From JACCTU01 sp963798985 (GTDB taxonomy: Bacteria; Actinomycetota; Thermoleophilia; Gaiellales; Gaiellaceae): a stretch of DNA of 64,000 nucleotides. The position numbers and the translations under genes are program-made. Shown in pieces: positions 18,935 to 27,399 of this stretch. The stretch is from positions 248,001 to 312,000 of the forward strand of contig CAWCVL010000009.1 in the NCBI GenBank assembly GCA_963798985.1, written 5' to 3'. Positions within the stretch are counted from its first letter, which is position 1. Every line of letters begins with the position of its first letter. The notes beneath the pieces were generated by a model. That model saw nothing but the letters and a program-made list of their open reading frames with translations. It made no database searches and had not been told where the DNA came from.

Positions 18935-20198
18935 CCCGAGGCGTGCGCCACCTGTGCCCGGCCGCGTGGACACTCTCCATCGTCGGCAGTTCCCCATGCG
19001 GGTGGGACGCGTACCAGCGCACGTAGCGATCCGTCAGCGGACGCGAGCTGAGCCCGTGCGCGAACACCGAGATGCCGATCGTCGCGACCACGGCGAGCAG
19101 CAAGGTGCGCTCGTGCGGAAGGGACGACTCGTCGATCAGGATCACCGCGAAGACGATCGTCGCGAGGCCGCGCGGGCCGAACCACCCCACGAACCCGACG
19201 GTCGGGCGGCGTGCGCCAGTTCCGAGCAGCGAGAGCGCGACCGGCAGCATCCGCACGATCGTCAGGCTGAGCACGGCATAGGCGACGACCTCCCAGCCCA
19301 GGTCGTCGAGCACGGGGCCGAGGATCGCCGCGCCGAAGACGACGAACGTGACGGCGTTCAGCAGCTCGCCGCCCTCGTCGACCAGATACGACACCTCACC
19401 GCCGCTGCCTCGACGGAGCAGGCCGAACACGAACCCGCCCGTGAACGCGGCGATGAAGATGCTCCCCCCGAGCCCGGTCGCGATCCCCGCCGAGAGGACC
19501 GCCGTGGACAACGTCAGGATCTGCACCCAGCGCGGCTCTGCGAGCAGCCGACGCGCCGCGAACCGCAGAGCGAGCGCGCCGAGGACCCCGGCCGCCACTC
19601 CCGCCACGAGGCCGTAGCCGATCTCCTCGAGCACGAGGTGCGCTGCCGCCGTCGCCGTCAGCGTGCCGTCCTCCGCCTCCGCGACGGCGAGCGCGATGAA
19701 GAAGAGCGGAACGCAGATCCCGTCATTGAGTCCGCTCTCGACGTTGAGGCCCTGCCGGATCCGCGACGGAAGCCGCTCGTCGGTCACGACCGCCTGGCCG
19801 AGCGCCGCGTCGGTGCAGGCGAGCATGACCGAGAGGACGAGTGCCTCGACCAGGCTGACGCCGGGGAGTACGGCAACGCCGGCGAGCGTGCCGCCCAGGA
19901 TCGTCAGCGGCAGGCCGATCCCGAGCAGGCGCAGCGGCACCGAGTACTCGCTTCGCAGAGCCGGGACGGAGATCCGCGAGGCGTCGGCGAAGAGAACGAG
20001 CGTCAGGGTCGCCTCGGCGAGCAGCTTCACGGGCTCCCCGCCGATCCGCAGGTCGATCAGCCCGAGCACGGGTCCGGCCAGCAGGCCCGCCGACGTGAAG
20101 AAGATCGCAGGCGTGACGACCGAGCTCTCGAGCCGGCGCGAGACGACCGAGAACGCGAGCAGCACGAACGCGATCGTCGCGAGCTCCCAGCCTTCCAC
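18909..20198 (-). CDS. Cation:proton antiporter, CPA1 family
   Basis: A 429-residue Na+(K+)/H+ exchanger. The frame is unbroken and has about twelve helices. Family hallmarks are the paired LACTDAALGQAVVTDERLPSRIRQG-type region (the fifth-helix acidic pair appears as CTDAALGQAV), GLNVESGLNDGICVPLF with the Asn-Asp dyad, and GWFGPRGLATIVFAVIL near the C-terminus. It catalyses sodium or potassium extrusion coupled to proton entry. The C-terminal tail after RYVRWYASHPHGE is short and has no TrkA-like domain, unlike the second antiporter at 56.5 kb. The 3' end overlaps the convergent reductase gene by 26 bp. Confidence 0.88.
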   Translation of the reverse strand: MEGWELATIAFVLLAFSVVSRRLESSVVTPAIFFTSAGLLAGPVLGLIDLRIGGEPVKLLAEATLTLVLFADASRISVPALRSEYSVPLRLLGIGLPLTILGGTLAGVAVLPGVSLVEALVLSVMLACTDAALGQAVVTDERLPSRIRQGLNVESGLNDGICVPLFFIALAVAEAEDGTLTATAAAHLVLEEIGYGLVAGVAAGVLGALALRFAARRLLAEPRWVQILTLSTAVLSAGIATGLGGSIFIAAFTGGFVFGLLRRGSGGEVSYLVDEGGELLNAVTFVVFGAAILGPVLDDLGWEVVAYAVLSLTIVRMLPVALSLLGTGARRPTVGFVGWFGPRGLATIVFAVILIDESSLPHERTLLLAVVATIGISVFAHGLSSRPLTDRYVRWYASHPHGELPTMESVHAAGHRWRTPRASASRDSR

Positions 20199-20234
20199 TC
20201 GTCACCGCCTCGTCAAGAAGCTGGGGCCTGCCCG

Positions 20235-21014
20235 CTACGCGTCCTCGGACAGCAGCCGCTCTGAGAAGAACTCCAGTGCCTTCTTCGTCTTGGTCTCCTG
20301 CTCGCCGGTGAGGTCGATGCCTCGTTCCGTCAGAAACGCGCGCGCGTCGGCACCGACCACGAACGCCTCCGGCGGCGCACACTTCGTCGACAGCTCGAGG
20401 ATCATCGAGTTGTCCGGATAGAGCCAGAGCTCCGCGACCAGCTTGCGGTCGTAGCCGTCGGGCGAGAACTTCAACTTGAGCACGAAGATCGGGCCGAGGA
20501 TCGAGAGGTCGTCGAGCGCGAGCCCTTCGGGCGCGTGCGCCGCATACAGCGACCGCTGCTCCTTGGAGAAGAGCTTGCGAATCGGCTTCGTTCCCAGCAC
20601 GACGTCCTTGACGTTGGGGGTCTTCAGGACGCGCTTCATCGAGCCCGAGCAGACAAACCCGCCCGGCATCGCGTCGACCTCGACGGCGAAGTTCGGCGAG
20701 TCGCGCAGCTCCGCCGGAAGCTCGTCCGGGACGACGGGGCGCAACTTGACCACCGAGTCGTCGCCCTTCTGCTGGACCCGGCGAGCCCGAACCACCAGGC
20801 CGCGCTCGTAGAGCTTCAGGTCCGGCGTGTCGAAGAAGTAGGCCTGGCGAATCTGGCCCTCGAGCGGGTCGACGCCGAGCGCCGCCGAGTGGCGGCTTCG
20901 GTCCGAGACCGACACGGTCAGCTTGAGCTCGACGCTGTCGGCGCCCTCGATCAGCCCGAGGAGCTCCGCGCGCTCCTCGTCGGTCATCGTCAGAGCAGTT
21001 GTCGTTGCAGCCAT
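20235..21014 (-). CDS. CYTH-domain protein (triphosphate tunnel metalloenzyme-like)
   Basis: A 259-residue protein from ATG 21014, preceded by a good AAAGGA site. It resembles CYTH proteins, which bind triphosphates in a charged tunnel and include adenylyl cyclases and triphosphatases. Evidence: ELKLTVSV near the N-terminus, a YFFDTPDLKLYERGLVVRAR block, DSVVKLRP, and alternating charged strands such as ILGPIFVLKLKF and VAELWLYP. The strict ExExK signature is degenerate (SVELKLTV), so activity is uncertain. Located 36 bases after the antiporter start on the same strand; not obviously coupled. Confidence 0.75.
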   Translation of the reverse strand: MAATTTALTMTDEERAELLGLIEGADSVELKLTVSVSDRSRHSAALGVDPLEGQIRQAYFFDTPDLKLYERGLVVRARRVQQKGDDSVVKLRPVVPDELPAELRDSPNFAVEVDAMPGGFVCSGSMKRVLKTPNVKDVVLGTKPIRKLFSKEQRSLYAAHAPEGLALDDLSILGPIFVLKLKFSPDGYDRKLVAELWLYPDNSMILELSTKCAPPEAFVVGADARAFLTERGIDLTGEQETKTKKALEFFSERLLSEDA

Positions 21015-21118
21015 ATTCGTTCCTTTCTCGTTCGCAGCGAGAGCAGAGACGATAACGCCGGAGCGCGCGCGGGCATCACCCGAAGAGGGTGGCACGGGCG
21101 ATAACGTGTGAAGACCTG

Positions 21119-21175
21119 ATGGCACGGATCGTCGTAACGGAGTTCGCCTCGCTCGACGGCGTCGTCGAGGGTTGA
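21119..21175 (+). pseudogene. Remnant of a RibD/DHFR-like gene start (18 aa)
   Basis: The frame from ATG 21119 reads MARIVVTEFASLDGVVEG and then a stop. This is the conserved N-terminal strand and loop of RibD-C/DHFR-like proteins (compare the gene at 18338), but nothing resembling the rest of the family follows; instead an alpha/beta hydrolase begins at 21172. A deletion joining the two, or a mis-assembly, would explain it. The fused short frame could also now serve as a translated leader for the hydrolase. Confidence 0.5.
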
Positions 21176-21771
21176 CGGTCCTCGAGGTCGAGACGCCGCA
21201 CGGCCGGGCGAACGCACACCTCCATCCCAGCGACAACCCTCGCGCGGCTCTGGTCCTCGGGCACGGAGCCGGCGGAGGCGTCGCGGCGCAGGACCTCGTA
21301 GCGGTGACGGAGGCCGCGCGCTCGGAGGGGCTCAGCGTCGCGCTCGTCGAGCAGCCGTACCGCGTCGCGGGGCGGCGTGCGCCCGCTCCGGCCCGACAGC
21401 TCGACACCGCCTGGATCACGGTGGTCGACGAGCTCGTCGCAGGCGCGTTCCACGGCTTGCCGCTCGTCGCCGGCGGGCGGTCGCTGGGAGCGCGGGTGGC
21501 CTGCCGCACCGTCGAGGCGACCGGCGCAGTCGCGGTGCTCTGCCTCGCGTTCCCTCTGCAGCCGCCGCGGGCCGGTTCCACGAGTCGTCTGTCCGAGCTC
21601 GACGCGGTGACCGTCCCGATGCTCGTCGTGCAAGGCGCGCGCGATCCGTTCGGGATCCCACCACCGGGTGCGCGCCGAACGGTGGTCGAGGTTCCGGGCG
21701 ACCACGGCCTGAAGACCGATCTGGAAGCGGTGGCCCGGGCAGTGCGGGCCTGGCTTCCAGGCGTGCTCTAG
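21172..21771 (+). CDS. Alpha/beta hydrolase, KANL3/Tex30-like family
   Basis: A 199-residue small alpha/beta hydrolase. Landmarks: the oxyanion region ALVLGHGAGGGVAAQDL, the nucleophile elbow GGRSLGAR, an Asp in VQGARDPFGIPPP, and the catalytic His in VPGDHGLKTD. This is the layout of the Tex30/KANL3-like hydrolases without a lid domain. The start used is TTG 21172, which overlaps the stop of the upstream remnant; the true start may be a GTG slightly further in. The stop TAG at 21769-21771 forms CTAG with the stop of the convergent cupin gene. Confidence 0.78.
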   Translation: MTVLEVETPHGRANAHLHPSDNPRAALVLGHGAGGGVAAQDLVAVTEAARSEGLSVALVEQPYRVAGRRAPAPARQLDTAWITVVDELVAGAFHGLPLVAGGRSLGARVACRTVEATGAVAVLCLAFPLQPPRAGSTSRLSELDAVTVPMLVVQGARDPFGIPPPGARRTVVEVPGDHGLKTDLEAVARAVRAWLPGVL

Positions 21772-22109
21772 TCCTCGAGCGACTCCTGGATCATCCGTGG
21801 CGACGCGTGGATGCAGATGATGTCGAGCTTGCCCGGGCCGAGGTTCTTGAACTTGTGCGGCGTCAGCGGCGTGACGACGACGATGTCGCCCGGCCCGGCG
21901 TCGATGTCCACGCCGTCCGCCGTCATCCGCACGTTGCCGGTGCGAACGAGCCACGTCTCCGAGTAGGGATGGCGGTGGAGGTCCGGCCCCTCGCCGGGCT
22001 CGTTGTGCACGAGGAACATCGAGACGTCGGAGCCGTGCGGCTCGCCCTCGAACGTCACCGTGCCTCGCGGGCTTCGCTGCTGCTCTTCGGGTCGAATCAT
22101 GTTGAACAT
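21768..22109 (-). CDS. Single-domain cupin protein
   Basis: A 113-residue cupin from ATG 22109, preceded by a strong GAGAGGAG site. The two cupin motifs are seen: GPDLHRHPYSETWLVRTG, supplying two His and a Glu as metal ligands, and PGDIVVVTPLTPHKFKNLG, supplying the third His. The typical role is a small dioxygenase, isomerase or sugar/ligand binding. Its start overlaps the preceding MmcQ-like gene by 13 bp, placing it last in a four-gene operon (ABC ATPase, permease, MmcQ, cupin). Confidence 0.85.
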   Translation of the reverse strand: MFNMIRPEEQQRSPRGTVTFEGEPHGSDVSMFLVHNEPGEGPDLHRHPYSETWLVRTGNVRMTADGVDIDAGPGDIVVVTPLTPHKFKNLGPGKLDIICIHASPRMIQESLED

Positions 22110-22459
22110 CGTCGCTCCTCTCGTTCGGCGTATTCCGCGGCCACGCGCTTCGGGACGACGAACGCCCAAGCGTCGACGACGAGGTCGCGCAACTCGTTTG
22201 CGTCGATCGCCGCCATGCGCACGACCGCCCAGTGGTAACGAAGGTCGGACTCGTCCGGCAATCGGAACTTGTCCGGCTCCTGCTCGACGAGCGCTTCGCG
22301 CCAGTCCTTCGGGAACGCGAACCCGAGCTCCGTCTCGTCCCGCGAGAAGGCCAGGTACACGATCCGCCCGACGCGGAACTTCACGCGGCCGCGGACGAAC
22401 GCCTCCGTCGACCGAGGCAGGCCGATCGCGACCGAACGCACGTCCTCGACCGTCGGCAC
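22097..22459 (-). CDS. MmcQ/YjbR family DNA-binding-like protein
   Basis: A 120-residue protein. GTG 22459 was chosen because it lies two bases after the ABC permease stop, whereas longer frames run into that gene. The CyaY-like fold signature is visible: EAFVRGRVKFRVGRIVYLAF, then GFAFPKDWREALVEQEPDKF, and SDLRYHWAVVRMAAIDANEL. Members are annotated as DNA-binding, but the biochemical role is not settled. The gene ends 13 bp inside the cupin gene. Confidence 0.8.
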   Translation of the reverse strand: MPTVEDVRSVAIGLPRSTEAFVRGRVKFRVGRIVYLAFSRDETELGFAFPKDWREALVEQEPDKFRLPDESDLRYHWAVVRMAAIDANELRDLVVDAWAFVVPKRVAAEYAEREERRCST

Positions 22460-22461
22460 GG

Positions 22462-23259
22462 CTAGTCCACGAGCTTTCGCGTCATCGCGCGGATCGCGAG
22501 TCGCCACATGGCCACGCCGAAGAGGACGAGCGACCCGAGGCGCAGCAGGTCGGTCCAGCCCTCGAAGCCGAACACGGCATGGCGGACGAGCTCGACGCAC
22601 TGATGGAGTGGGTTGAGCTCACCGAGCGTCTGCGCCCACTCTGGGAGCTGATCCAACGGGAAGAACGTGCCGGCGACGAGAAAGAGCGGCGTGAGGACCG
22701 CGCTGACGATGTAGCTGAAGCTGTCGATCGAGTTCGCGAAGCCGGCGACGGCGATCCCGAAGCTCGCCCACCCGTAGCCGGAGACGAACGCGATCACCGG
22801 CACCGTGAGCATCCCCCACGATGGGTCCAGCCCGAAGAACATCCCGACGATCAGCGGAAAGCAGCCGTAGACGCTTGCGCGCATGGCCATCCACAGGGCC
22901 TCGGCTGTCACGAGCTCCTCGGTGTCCACCGGCGCGGCGAGGATCGCGTCGTACGTGTGCTGGAACTGGTACTTGACGAAGGTCCCGAACATCGCCGGAA
23001 ACGCACTCGAGAACAGGACGGCGGTGGCAACGATGCCGGTGGCGACGAAATCGACGTAGTCGTACCCGCCGATCGTGCTCACGAGCGAGCCGAAGCCGAA
23101 CCCGAACGCCAGCAGGTAGATGGTGGGCTCGACCGTCGACGAGAACGTCGATGCCCGCCAGTACGACGAGTAGTTCACGATCTCGCGCACGAGCACGCCG
23201 GTGAGCGCGGAGCGCTCCAGCCGCCCGATCCGCGCGCGAGGCTGAGCCGCAGTGGCCAT
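22462..23259 (-). CDS. ABC-2 type transporter permease
   Basis: A 265-residue export permease of the DrrB/NodJ type with six helices. Blocks include VREIVNYSSYWRASTFSSTV, TGIVATAVLFSSAFPAMFG, the QFQHTYDAILAAPVDTEEL loop and LTPLFLVAGTFFPLDQLPEW near the fifth helix. Start ATG 23259 overlaps the ATPase stop (ATGA), so the two are translationally coupled and form one exporter. Substrate is probably lipid-like or a drug, by family analogy only. Confidence 0.9.
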   Translation of the reverse strand: MATAAQPRARIGRLERSALTGVLVREIVNYSSYWRASTFSSTVEPTIYLLAFGFGFGSLVSTIGGYDYVDFVATGIVATAVLFSSAFPAMFGTFVKYQFQHTYDAILAAPVDTEELVTAEALWMAMRASVYGCFPLIVGMFFGLDPSWGMLTVPVIAFVSGYGWASFGIAVAGFANSIDSFSYIVSAVLTPLFLVAGTFFPLDQLPEWAQTLGELNPLHQCVELVRHAVFGFEGWTDLLRLGSLVLFGVAMWRLAIRAMTRKLVD

Positions 23260-24173
23260 CAGGCGATCTCCTCTCCCGTCAGCAGCACGAACACGTCCTC
23301 GAGGTTCGCCGGGCGACGCTCGCCCTCGGGCGCACGACCGTCGGCGCCCTCGATCCCGAGCACGGAGACGCTCGTCCCGGTCCTCCTCGTCCGGAAGCCG
23401 GCGGAGTGCGCTTCGGCCTCGGCCTCCGCGAGGCGTTGCGGTGGGCCGTAGACCTCGACGGCCTGGCGCCCGGCATGCTCGGCGACGAGGTCGGCCGGCG
23501 CGCCCGCAGCGACCGCCTTTCCATGCGACATGATCAGCACGGTGTCGGCGAGGCGTTCCGCCTCCTCGATGTAGTGCGTCGACATCAAGATCGTGGTGCC
23601 CTCGGAGCGCAGGGCGTCGATCAGCGCCCAGAGCTCCTGGCGCACCTGCGGATCGAGCCCGACCGTCGGCTCGTCCAGCAGCACGAGTCGCGGGCGGTGG
23701 ACGAGCGCACGAGCGATCAGCAGACGCCGCCGCATGCCGCCGGAAAGCTTGTCCACGCGAGTGTCGCGGCGGTCGACCAGGTTGGCCATCTGGAGCGCGC
23801 GCTCGACCGCCTCACGCCGCTCGCTGCGCCCGATCCGGTAGAGGTGCGCGAAGACGAGCAGGTTCTGCTCGACCGTGAGCGTGACGTCCAGGTTGTCGAG
23901 CTGCGGCGTGACACCGAGTTGCGCGCGTGCCTGCTTCGACTCTTCGGGCAGCCGAAACCCGAGCACCTCGAGCTCGCCCTCGTCGGCGATCGCCTGCGCC
24001 GTGAGCATGCGCATCGTCGTCGTCTTGCCCGCGCCGTTCGGGCCCAGCAGGCCGACGCACGTGCCGTACGGCACGTCGAGATCGAGCCCGTCCACGGCGG
24101 TGATCGCGCCGTAGCGCTTGACCACGCCCCTCAGGCGAATCGCCAGATCGGTCACATCGCTCACCGTACGCAC
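23259..24173 (-). CDS. ABC transporter ATP-binding protein, DrrA/NodI type
   Basis: A 304-residue ATPase. Walker A is LLGPNGAGKTTTMRML; the Q-loop lies in LGVTPQLDNLDVTLTVEQNL; the signature is KLSGGMRRRLLIARALVHRP; Walker B is LVLLDEPTVGLDPQVRQEL; and the H-loop is ILMSTHYIEEAERL. The C-terminal extension of about 80 residues is characteristic of drug/lipooligosaccharide exporters. It heads the operon with the ABC-2 permease, MmcQ and cupin genes. Confidence 0.95.
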   Translation of the reverse strand: MRTVSDVTDLAIRLRGVVKRYGAITAVDGLDLDVPYGTCVGLLGPNGAGKTTTMRMLTAQAIADEGELEVLGFRLPEESKQARAQLGVTPQLDNLDVTLTVEQNLLVFAHLYRIGRSERREAVERALQMANLVDRRDTRVDKLSGGMRRRLLIARALVHRPRLVLLDEPTVGLDPQVRQELWALIDALRSEGTTILMSTHYIEEAERLADTVLIMSHGKAVAAGAPADLVAEHAGRQAVEVYGPPQRLAEAEAEAHSAGFRTRRTGTSVSVLGIEGADGRAPEGERRPANLEDVFVLLTGEEIA

Positions 24174-24220
24174 AGACGGTTCCGCTACGCAGAACTCATC
24201 GGTCGCGCGATGATCCCGGT

Positions 24221-24706
24221 ATGCCCGCGATCGCGACCATCGGGGTCTATGGCTGGACGCTGGACGAGTGGCTGGACGCGCTGCGCTCTGCGGAAGTCCG
24301 GCTCGTGTTCGACGTCAGGCAGCGGCGCGGCGTTCGCGGCAGCGAGTACGCCTGGGCCAACGCGCAGCGGCTCCAGGCCGCCCTCGCCGACGCAGGGGTC
24401 TCCTACGAGCACCGGAAGGAGCTCGCCCCCACGACCGAGCTACGGCAGCTCCAGTACGCAGAGGACGACCGGCTCGGCGCCGGCAAGCGCTCGCGGGAGG
24501 GCCTTGCCCCCGAGTACGTCGAGCGCTACACCCGCGAGATCCTCGGGCAGGTCGACCTGCGGCCGATCGTCGAGGAGCTGCCCACTGACGGATCGGCGGC
24601 GCTGATGTGCGTCGAGCGTGACCCGGAGGCCTGTCATCGGTCGCTGATCGCGGAGCGGCTCGCGTCCGAGTTCGCGCTCCCGGTCACGCACCTGCGGCCC
24701 GCCTGA
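24221..24706 (+). CDS. DUF488 family protein
   Basis: A 161-residue protein of the DUF488 family, whose function is not established. Characteristic blocks are ATIGVYGWTLDEWLDAL, LVFDVRQRRGVRGSEYAW, ELAPTTELRQ and, near the C-terminus, ALMCVERDPEACHRSLIAE with the conserved Cys-His pair. It is divergent from the ABC exporter, with a 47-base intergenic region. The ATG at 24221 gives a length normal for the family. Confidence 0.88.
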   Translation: MPAIATIGVYGWTLDEWLDALRSAEVRLVFDVRQRRGVRGSEYAWANAQRLQAALADAGVSYEHRKELAPTTELRQLQYAEDDRLGAGKRSREGLAPEYVERYTREILGQVDLRPIVEELPTDGSAALMCVERDPEACHRSLIAERLASEFALPVTHLRPA

Positions 24707-24737
24707 CGCTGCTCGGCAGCGCCAGCGGACCCGCGAC

Positions 24738-25742
24738 CTACGGAAGGCGGGGCCACCAGCGCGCCGCGAGGAGCCCCGCGCCGAGGAGCAGTACGGCAGC
24801 CGCGAGCAGGAACGCGTACGTCACTTCCTTGTCCGCGCTCTTGCGGCCGATGTTGGAGCCGAGCTTCTCGTACGCGTCGTCGAGCGTCTCCGCGTCGCGT
24901 GCCTCTGTGAACTCACCGCCGGTCGTCTCCGCGATCGCCCGCAGAGTGACCGGGTCGGGAGGGACGGAGATCCGGTCCGCTCCGAACGGGAAGAAGCCGC
25001 CGCCGGCGACCGTGCCGCTCGGCGTTCCGAGCGCGACGGTGTAGACGGGCATCGACGCCTCCTTCGCGAGTTGTGCGCCCTCGAGCGGCTGGAGGACGCC
25101 CTCACGCTGAGCGCCGTCCGAGAGGAAGAGAATCGAGACGAGGCCCTCGTCGTCCCCGCCGGCCGGTGCCGTCTCCGCATCGCTGCGGTCGCGCTCGAGC
25201 GTCTCGCGGCCGACGTCCACTGCCATGCTCAGCGCGTCGCCGATCGCGGTGCCGCCGAAGGTCGCGTAGTCCCCGAGGTGGTCGAGCGACGTGCTCACCT
25301 GCTCGTGGTCGGTGGTCGGCGGCGAGGCGACCTGCGGTACGCCGGCAAAGACGACCATCCCGATGCGCAGCCGCTCTGGAGCTTCGTCGAGGAAGAGCCG
25401 GATCGCGCGCTTCGCCGCGCCGAGGCGCGTCGGCTTGACGTCGCGGGCTTCCATCGAGCGGGAGACGTCGAGCACGAGCACGACGGTTGCACGGTCCTGC
25501 GGCACGAGCCCCTGGACATGCGGTCGTGCAAAGCCTCCGACGAGCGCCGCGAGTGCGAGCAGGACCAGGACCGGCGGGACGTAGCGCCGCCAAGCTCGCC
25601 TCCGCGCCACCTCGCGGAGAACCGCCAGGTTCGTGAAGCTGACCGCGTACCGAGCGCGGCGACGCTGGAGCACGACGTAGAGCCACGCGAGCAGCGGCAG
25701 CGCGAGCAGCGCGGCGAGTGCCCATGGGCGCTCGAAGGTCAC
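24738..25742 (-). CDS. VWA-domain membrane protein, BatA/BatB-like (second copy)
   Basis: A 334-residue Aerotolerance-operon-like protein: an N-terminal helix pair (WALAALLALPLLAWLYVVL), a second helix at VPPVLVLLALAALVGGFA, a von Willebrand A domain with the MIDAS start VLVLDVSRSMEARDV, MVVFAGVPQVASPP and FLSDGAQREGVLQP, and a C-terminal helix (AFLLAAAVLLLGAGLLA). It is last of five coupled genes; its ATG 25742 overlaps the stop of the secreted protein gene. Family members act with MoxR AAA+ ATPases, probably in metal-cofactor insertion or envelope stress, but the process here is unknown. Confidence 0.9.
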   Translation of the reverse strand: MTFERPWALAALLALPLLAWLYVVLQRRRARYAVSFTNLAVLREVARRRAWRRYVPPVLVLLALAALVGGFARPHVQGLVPQDRATVVLVLDVSRSMEARDVKPTRLGAAKRAIRLFLDEAPERLRIGMVVFAGVPQVASPPTTDHEQVSTSLDHLGDYATFGGTAIGDALSMAVDVGRETLERDRSDAETAPAGGDDEGLVSILFLSDGAQREGVLQPLEGAQLAKEASMPVYTVALGTPSGTVAGGGFFPFGADRISVPPDPVTLRAIAETTGGEFTEARDAETLDDAYEKLGSNIGRKSADKEVTYAFLLAAAVLLLGAGLLAARWWPRLP

Positions 25743-26440
25743 CCGCCCACCCCCGCACAGAGCGCGTGCACCTGGACGACGGCACGGACGCGAAGCGAGG
25801 CGTCCGCTCGGACGACCACTGAGGCTCGGCCGCCGCGCACCGTTCGCGTAACCGAGACGGAGGTGGCGACGGTTGCAGCCGGCGCGGTCTGCGTGTACAG
25901 CCCCACCGCGTGCGAGGCGCCGACCAGCCGTTCGTTCCGCGCGCAGCCCTGTGCGCCACGCGTCGTCCGACCGGCGACGGCGTTCACCGTTCGGACGCGC
26001 CGCGTGACGGGACGCCCTGGCGGGAACGCGGCCGGCCGCAACGAGATGAACGCAGGCGGGCTACCCCCGCCGCCGGAGGCGGGGATGCAGCCGACGTGCG
26101 GCCGGAAGGACGTCACCTGCCGCGGGACGCCGACGTAGAACCCGTCGAAGACGGCCGAGGTCGAGGTCGTGATCCCGGGATTGACCGGGCTCCCGAGGCG
26201 GCCGGGAAACGTGACGTCGATCGCGCGATGGCTGAGCTCGGCGTCCAGGCCGCCCACGATGTAGCCGCGCGGACACGCGACCTGGTATTGCACGTGCCGC
26301 GTTGCCGGGACGATCACCCATGGCCCCGCCACGGGGACGCACACCATCAGGCCGCGGCACTCGTTCGTCGCGCGCGCGTCTCCCACTCCCGCCGCGAGCG
26401 CAGTAGCCACACAGGCGAGGAGCACGACGGCGCGCGTCAC
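25739..26440 (-). CDS. Secreted six-cysteine protein of unknown function
   Basis: Not a family I recognise. GTG 26440 was chosen because it overlaps the VWA stop (GTGA); a GTG at 26458 is also possible. A signal peptide (VVLLACVATALAAGVGDARA) precedes a mature part of about 210 residues with six cysteines (contexts NECRG, LMVCVP, QVACPRG, HVGCIP, AQGCAR, HALCAG), enough for three disulfides. The chain is rich in Val, Thr, Arg and beta-prone stretches (ASVVVRADASLRVRAVVQVH). It lies between two VWA genes with 4-bp overlaps on both sides, so it is very likely part of the MoxR/VWA system, perhaps the substrate or an extracellular subunit. Confidence 0.75.
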   Translation of the reverse strand: MTRAVVLLACVATALAAGVGDARATNECRGLMVCVPVAGPWVIVPATRHVQYQVACPRGYIVGGLDAELSHRAIDVTFPGRLGSPVNPGITTSTSAVFDGFYVGVPRQVTSFRPHVGCIPASGGGGSPPAFISLRPAAFPPGRPVTRRVRTVNAVAGRTTRGAQGCARNERLVGASHAVGLYTQTAPAATVATSVSVTRTVRGGRASVVVRADASLRVRAVVQVHALCAGVGG

Positions 26441-27399
26441 GGGACCCTCCGGAACCAACTCGTCGAGAGAATCGCCCCGACGAGCAGGAACAGCGCCGCA
26501 CCCGCGGAGAAATAGTCGGTGATCTCGCGCTCTTCCTTCCTCGTCCCGAGCTGCGAGCCGAGCTCCTCGTAGACGCGCTTGAGCTCCTCGGGGTTCGCCG
26601 CGGTGAAGAACGCTCCACCGGACGCGCGCGCAACGGCGTCGAGCGCTCGGGGGTTTGCGGGAACGCGCGTGACCTCCTTGAACCCGCCGACGAGGGTGCG
26701 CTCGATCGTGCCGTTCGGAGTCCCGAGCACCACGGTGTAGACCGGAGTGTTCAGCGCGCGGGCTCGACGCGCCGCCGCGGGCGCCTGCACCCGGCCGACG
26801 GTCTGCGCGCCGTCGGACACCACGACGACCGCTGCGGGCGGCGGCCGGTCGGTCCGTTGGCCTGACCGCCGCGCGACGTCGACCGAGAGCTGGATCGCGT
26901 CGCCGAGCGCCGTCCCCTCGGCGGGCCTCAGAAGAGCGAGCCCGTCCTCGAACGCGGCGCGATCGACGGTCGGCGGGACGACCGCGATCGCGCGACCGGC
27001 GAACGACACCAGGCCGACACGAAACTTCTCGGGCACGTCGCGCACGAACGCGCGCGCGGCGCGGCGAGCGGCCACGAGCCTCGTCGGTTCGACGTCCTTC
27101 GACGTCATCGAGGTCGAGACGTCGAGTGCGACCACGATCGTCGCCTCCTCGAGCGGGACCGAGACGGTCGCCTGCGGCCGCGCGACACCGACGAGCATCG
27201 TCGACAGCGCGAGTAGAAGCAGCACGAGCGGGACGTGGCGCTTGCGCCCGACGGGTCGCGAGACCAGGTTGGGCAGCAGCGCCGGGTTTGCGAACCGCTT
27301 CGCGAAGTCGGTGCGGCGACGCTCACGCCGGACGTAGAGAAAGACGACGGCGGGCACGATGAGCAGCGCCAGCAGCGCGAGGGGCCACTCGAAGGTCAA
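26437..27399 (-). CDS. VWA-domain membrane protein, BatA-like (first copy)
   Basis: A 320-residue relative of the other VWA protein: N-terminal helix LALLALLIVPAVVFLYV, second helix HVPLVLLLLALSTMLVGVA, VWA MIDAS as VVALDVSTSMTSKDVEPTRL, VSFAGRAIAVVPPTVD and VVVVSDGAQTVGRV, and C-terminal helix AGAALFLLVGAIL. The MIDAS Asp-x-Ser-x-Ser and downstream Thr/Asp are intact, so metal-dependent ligand binding is plausible. It overlaps DUF58 (ATGA) at its start and the secreted gene at its end. The two VWA proteins may form a heteromeric membrane complex. Confidence 0.9.
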   Translation of the reverse strand: MTFEWPLALLALLIVPAVVFLYVRRERRRTDFAKRFANPALLPNLVSRPVGRKRHVPLVLLLLALSTMLVGVARPQATVSVPLEEATIVVALDVSTSMTSKDVEPTRLVAARRAARAFVRDVPEKFRVGLVSFAGRAIAVVPPTVDRAAFEDGLALLRPAEGTALGDAIQLSVDVARRSGQRTDRPPPAAVVVVSDGAQTVGRVQAPAAARRARALNTPVYTVVLGTPNGTIERTLVGGFKEVTRVPANPRALDAVARASGGAFFTAANPEELKRVYEELGSQLGTRKEEREITDYFSAGAALFLLVGAILSTSWFRRVP

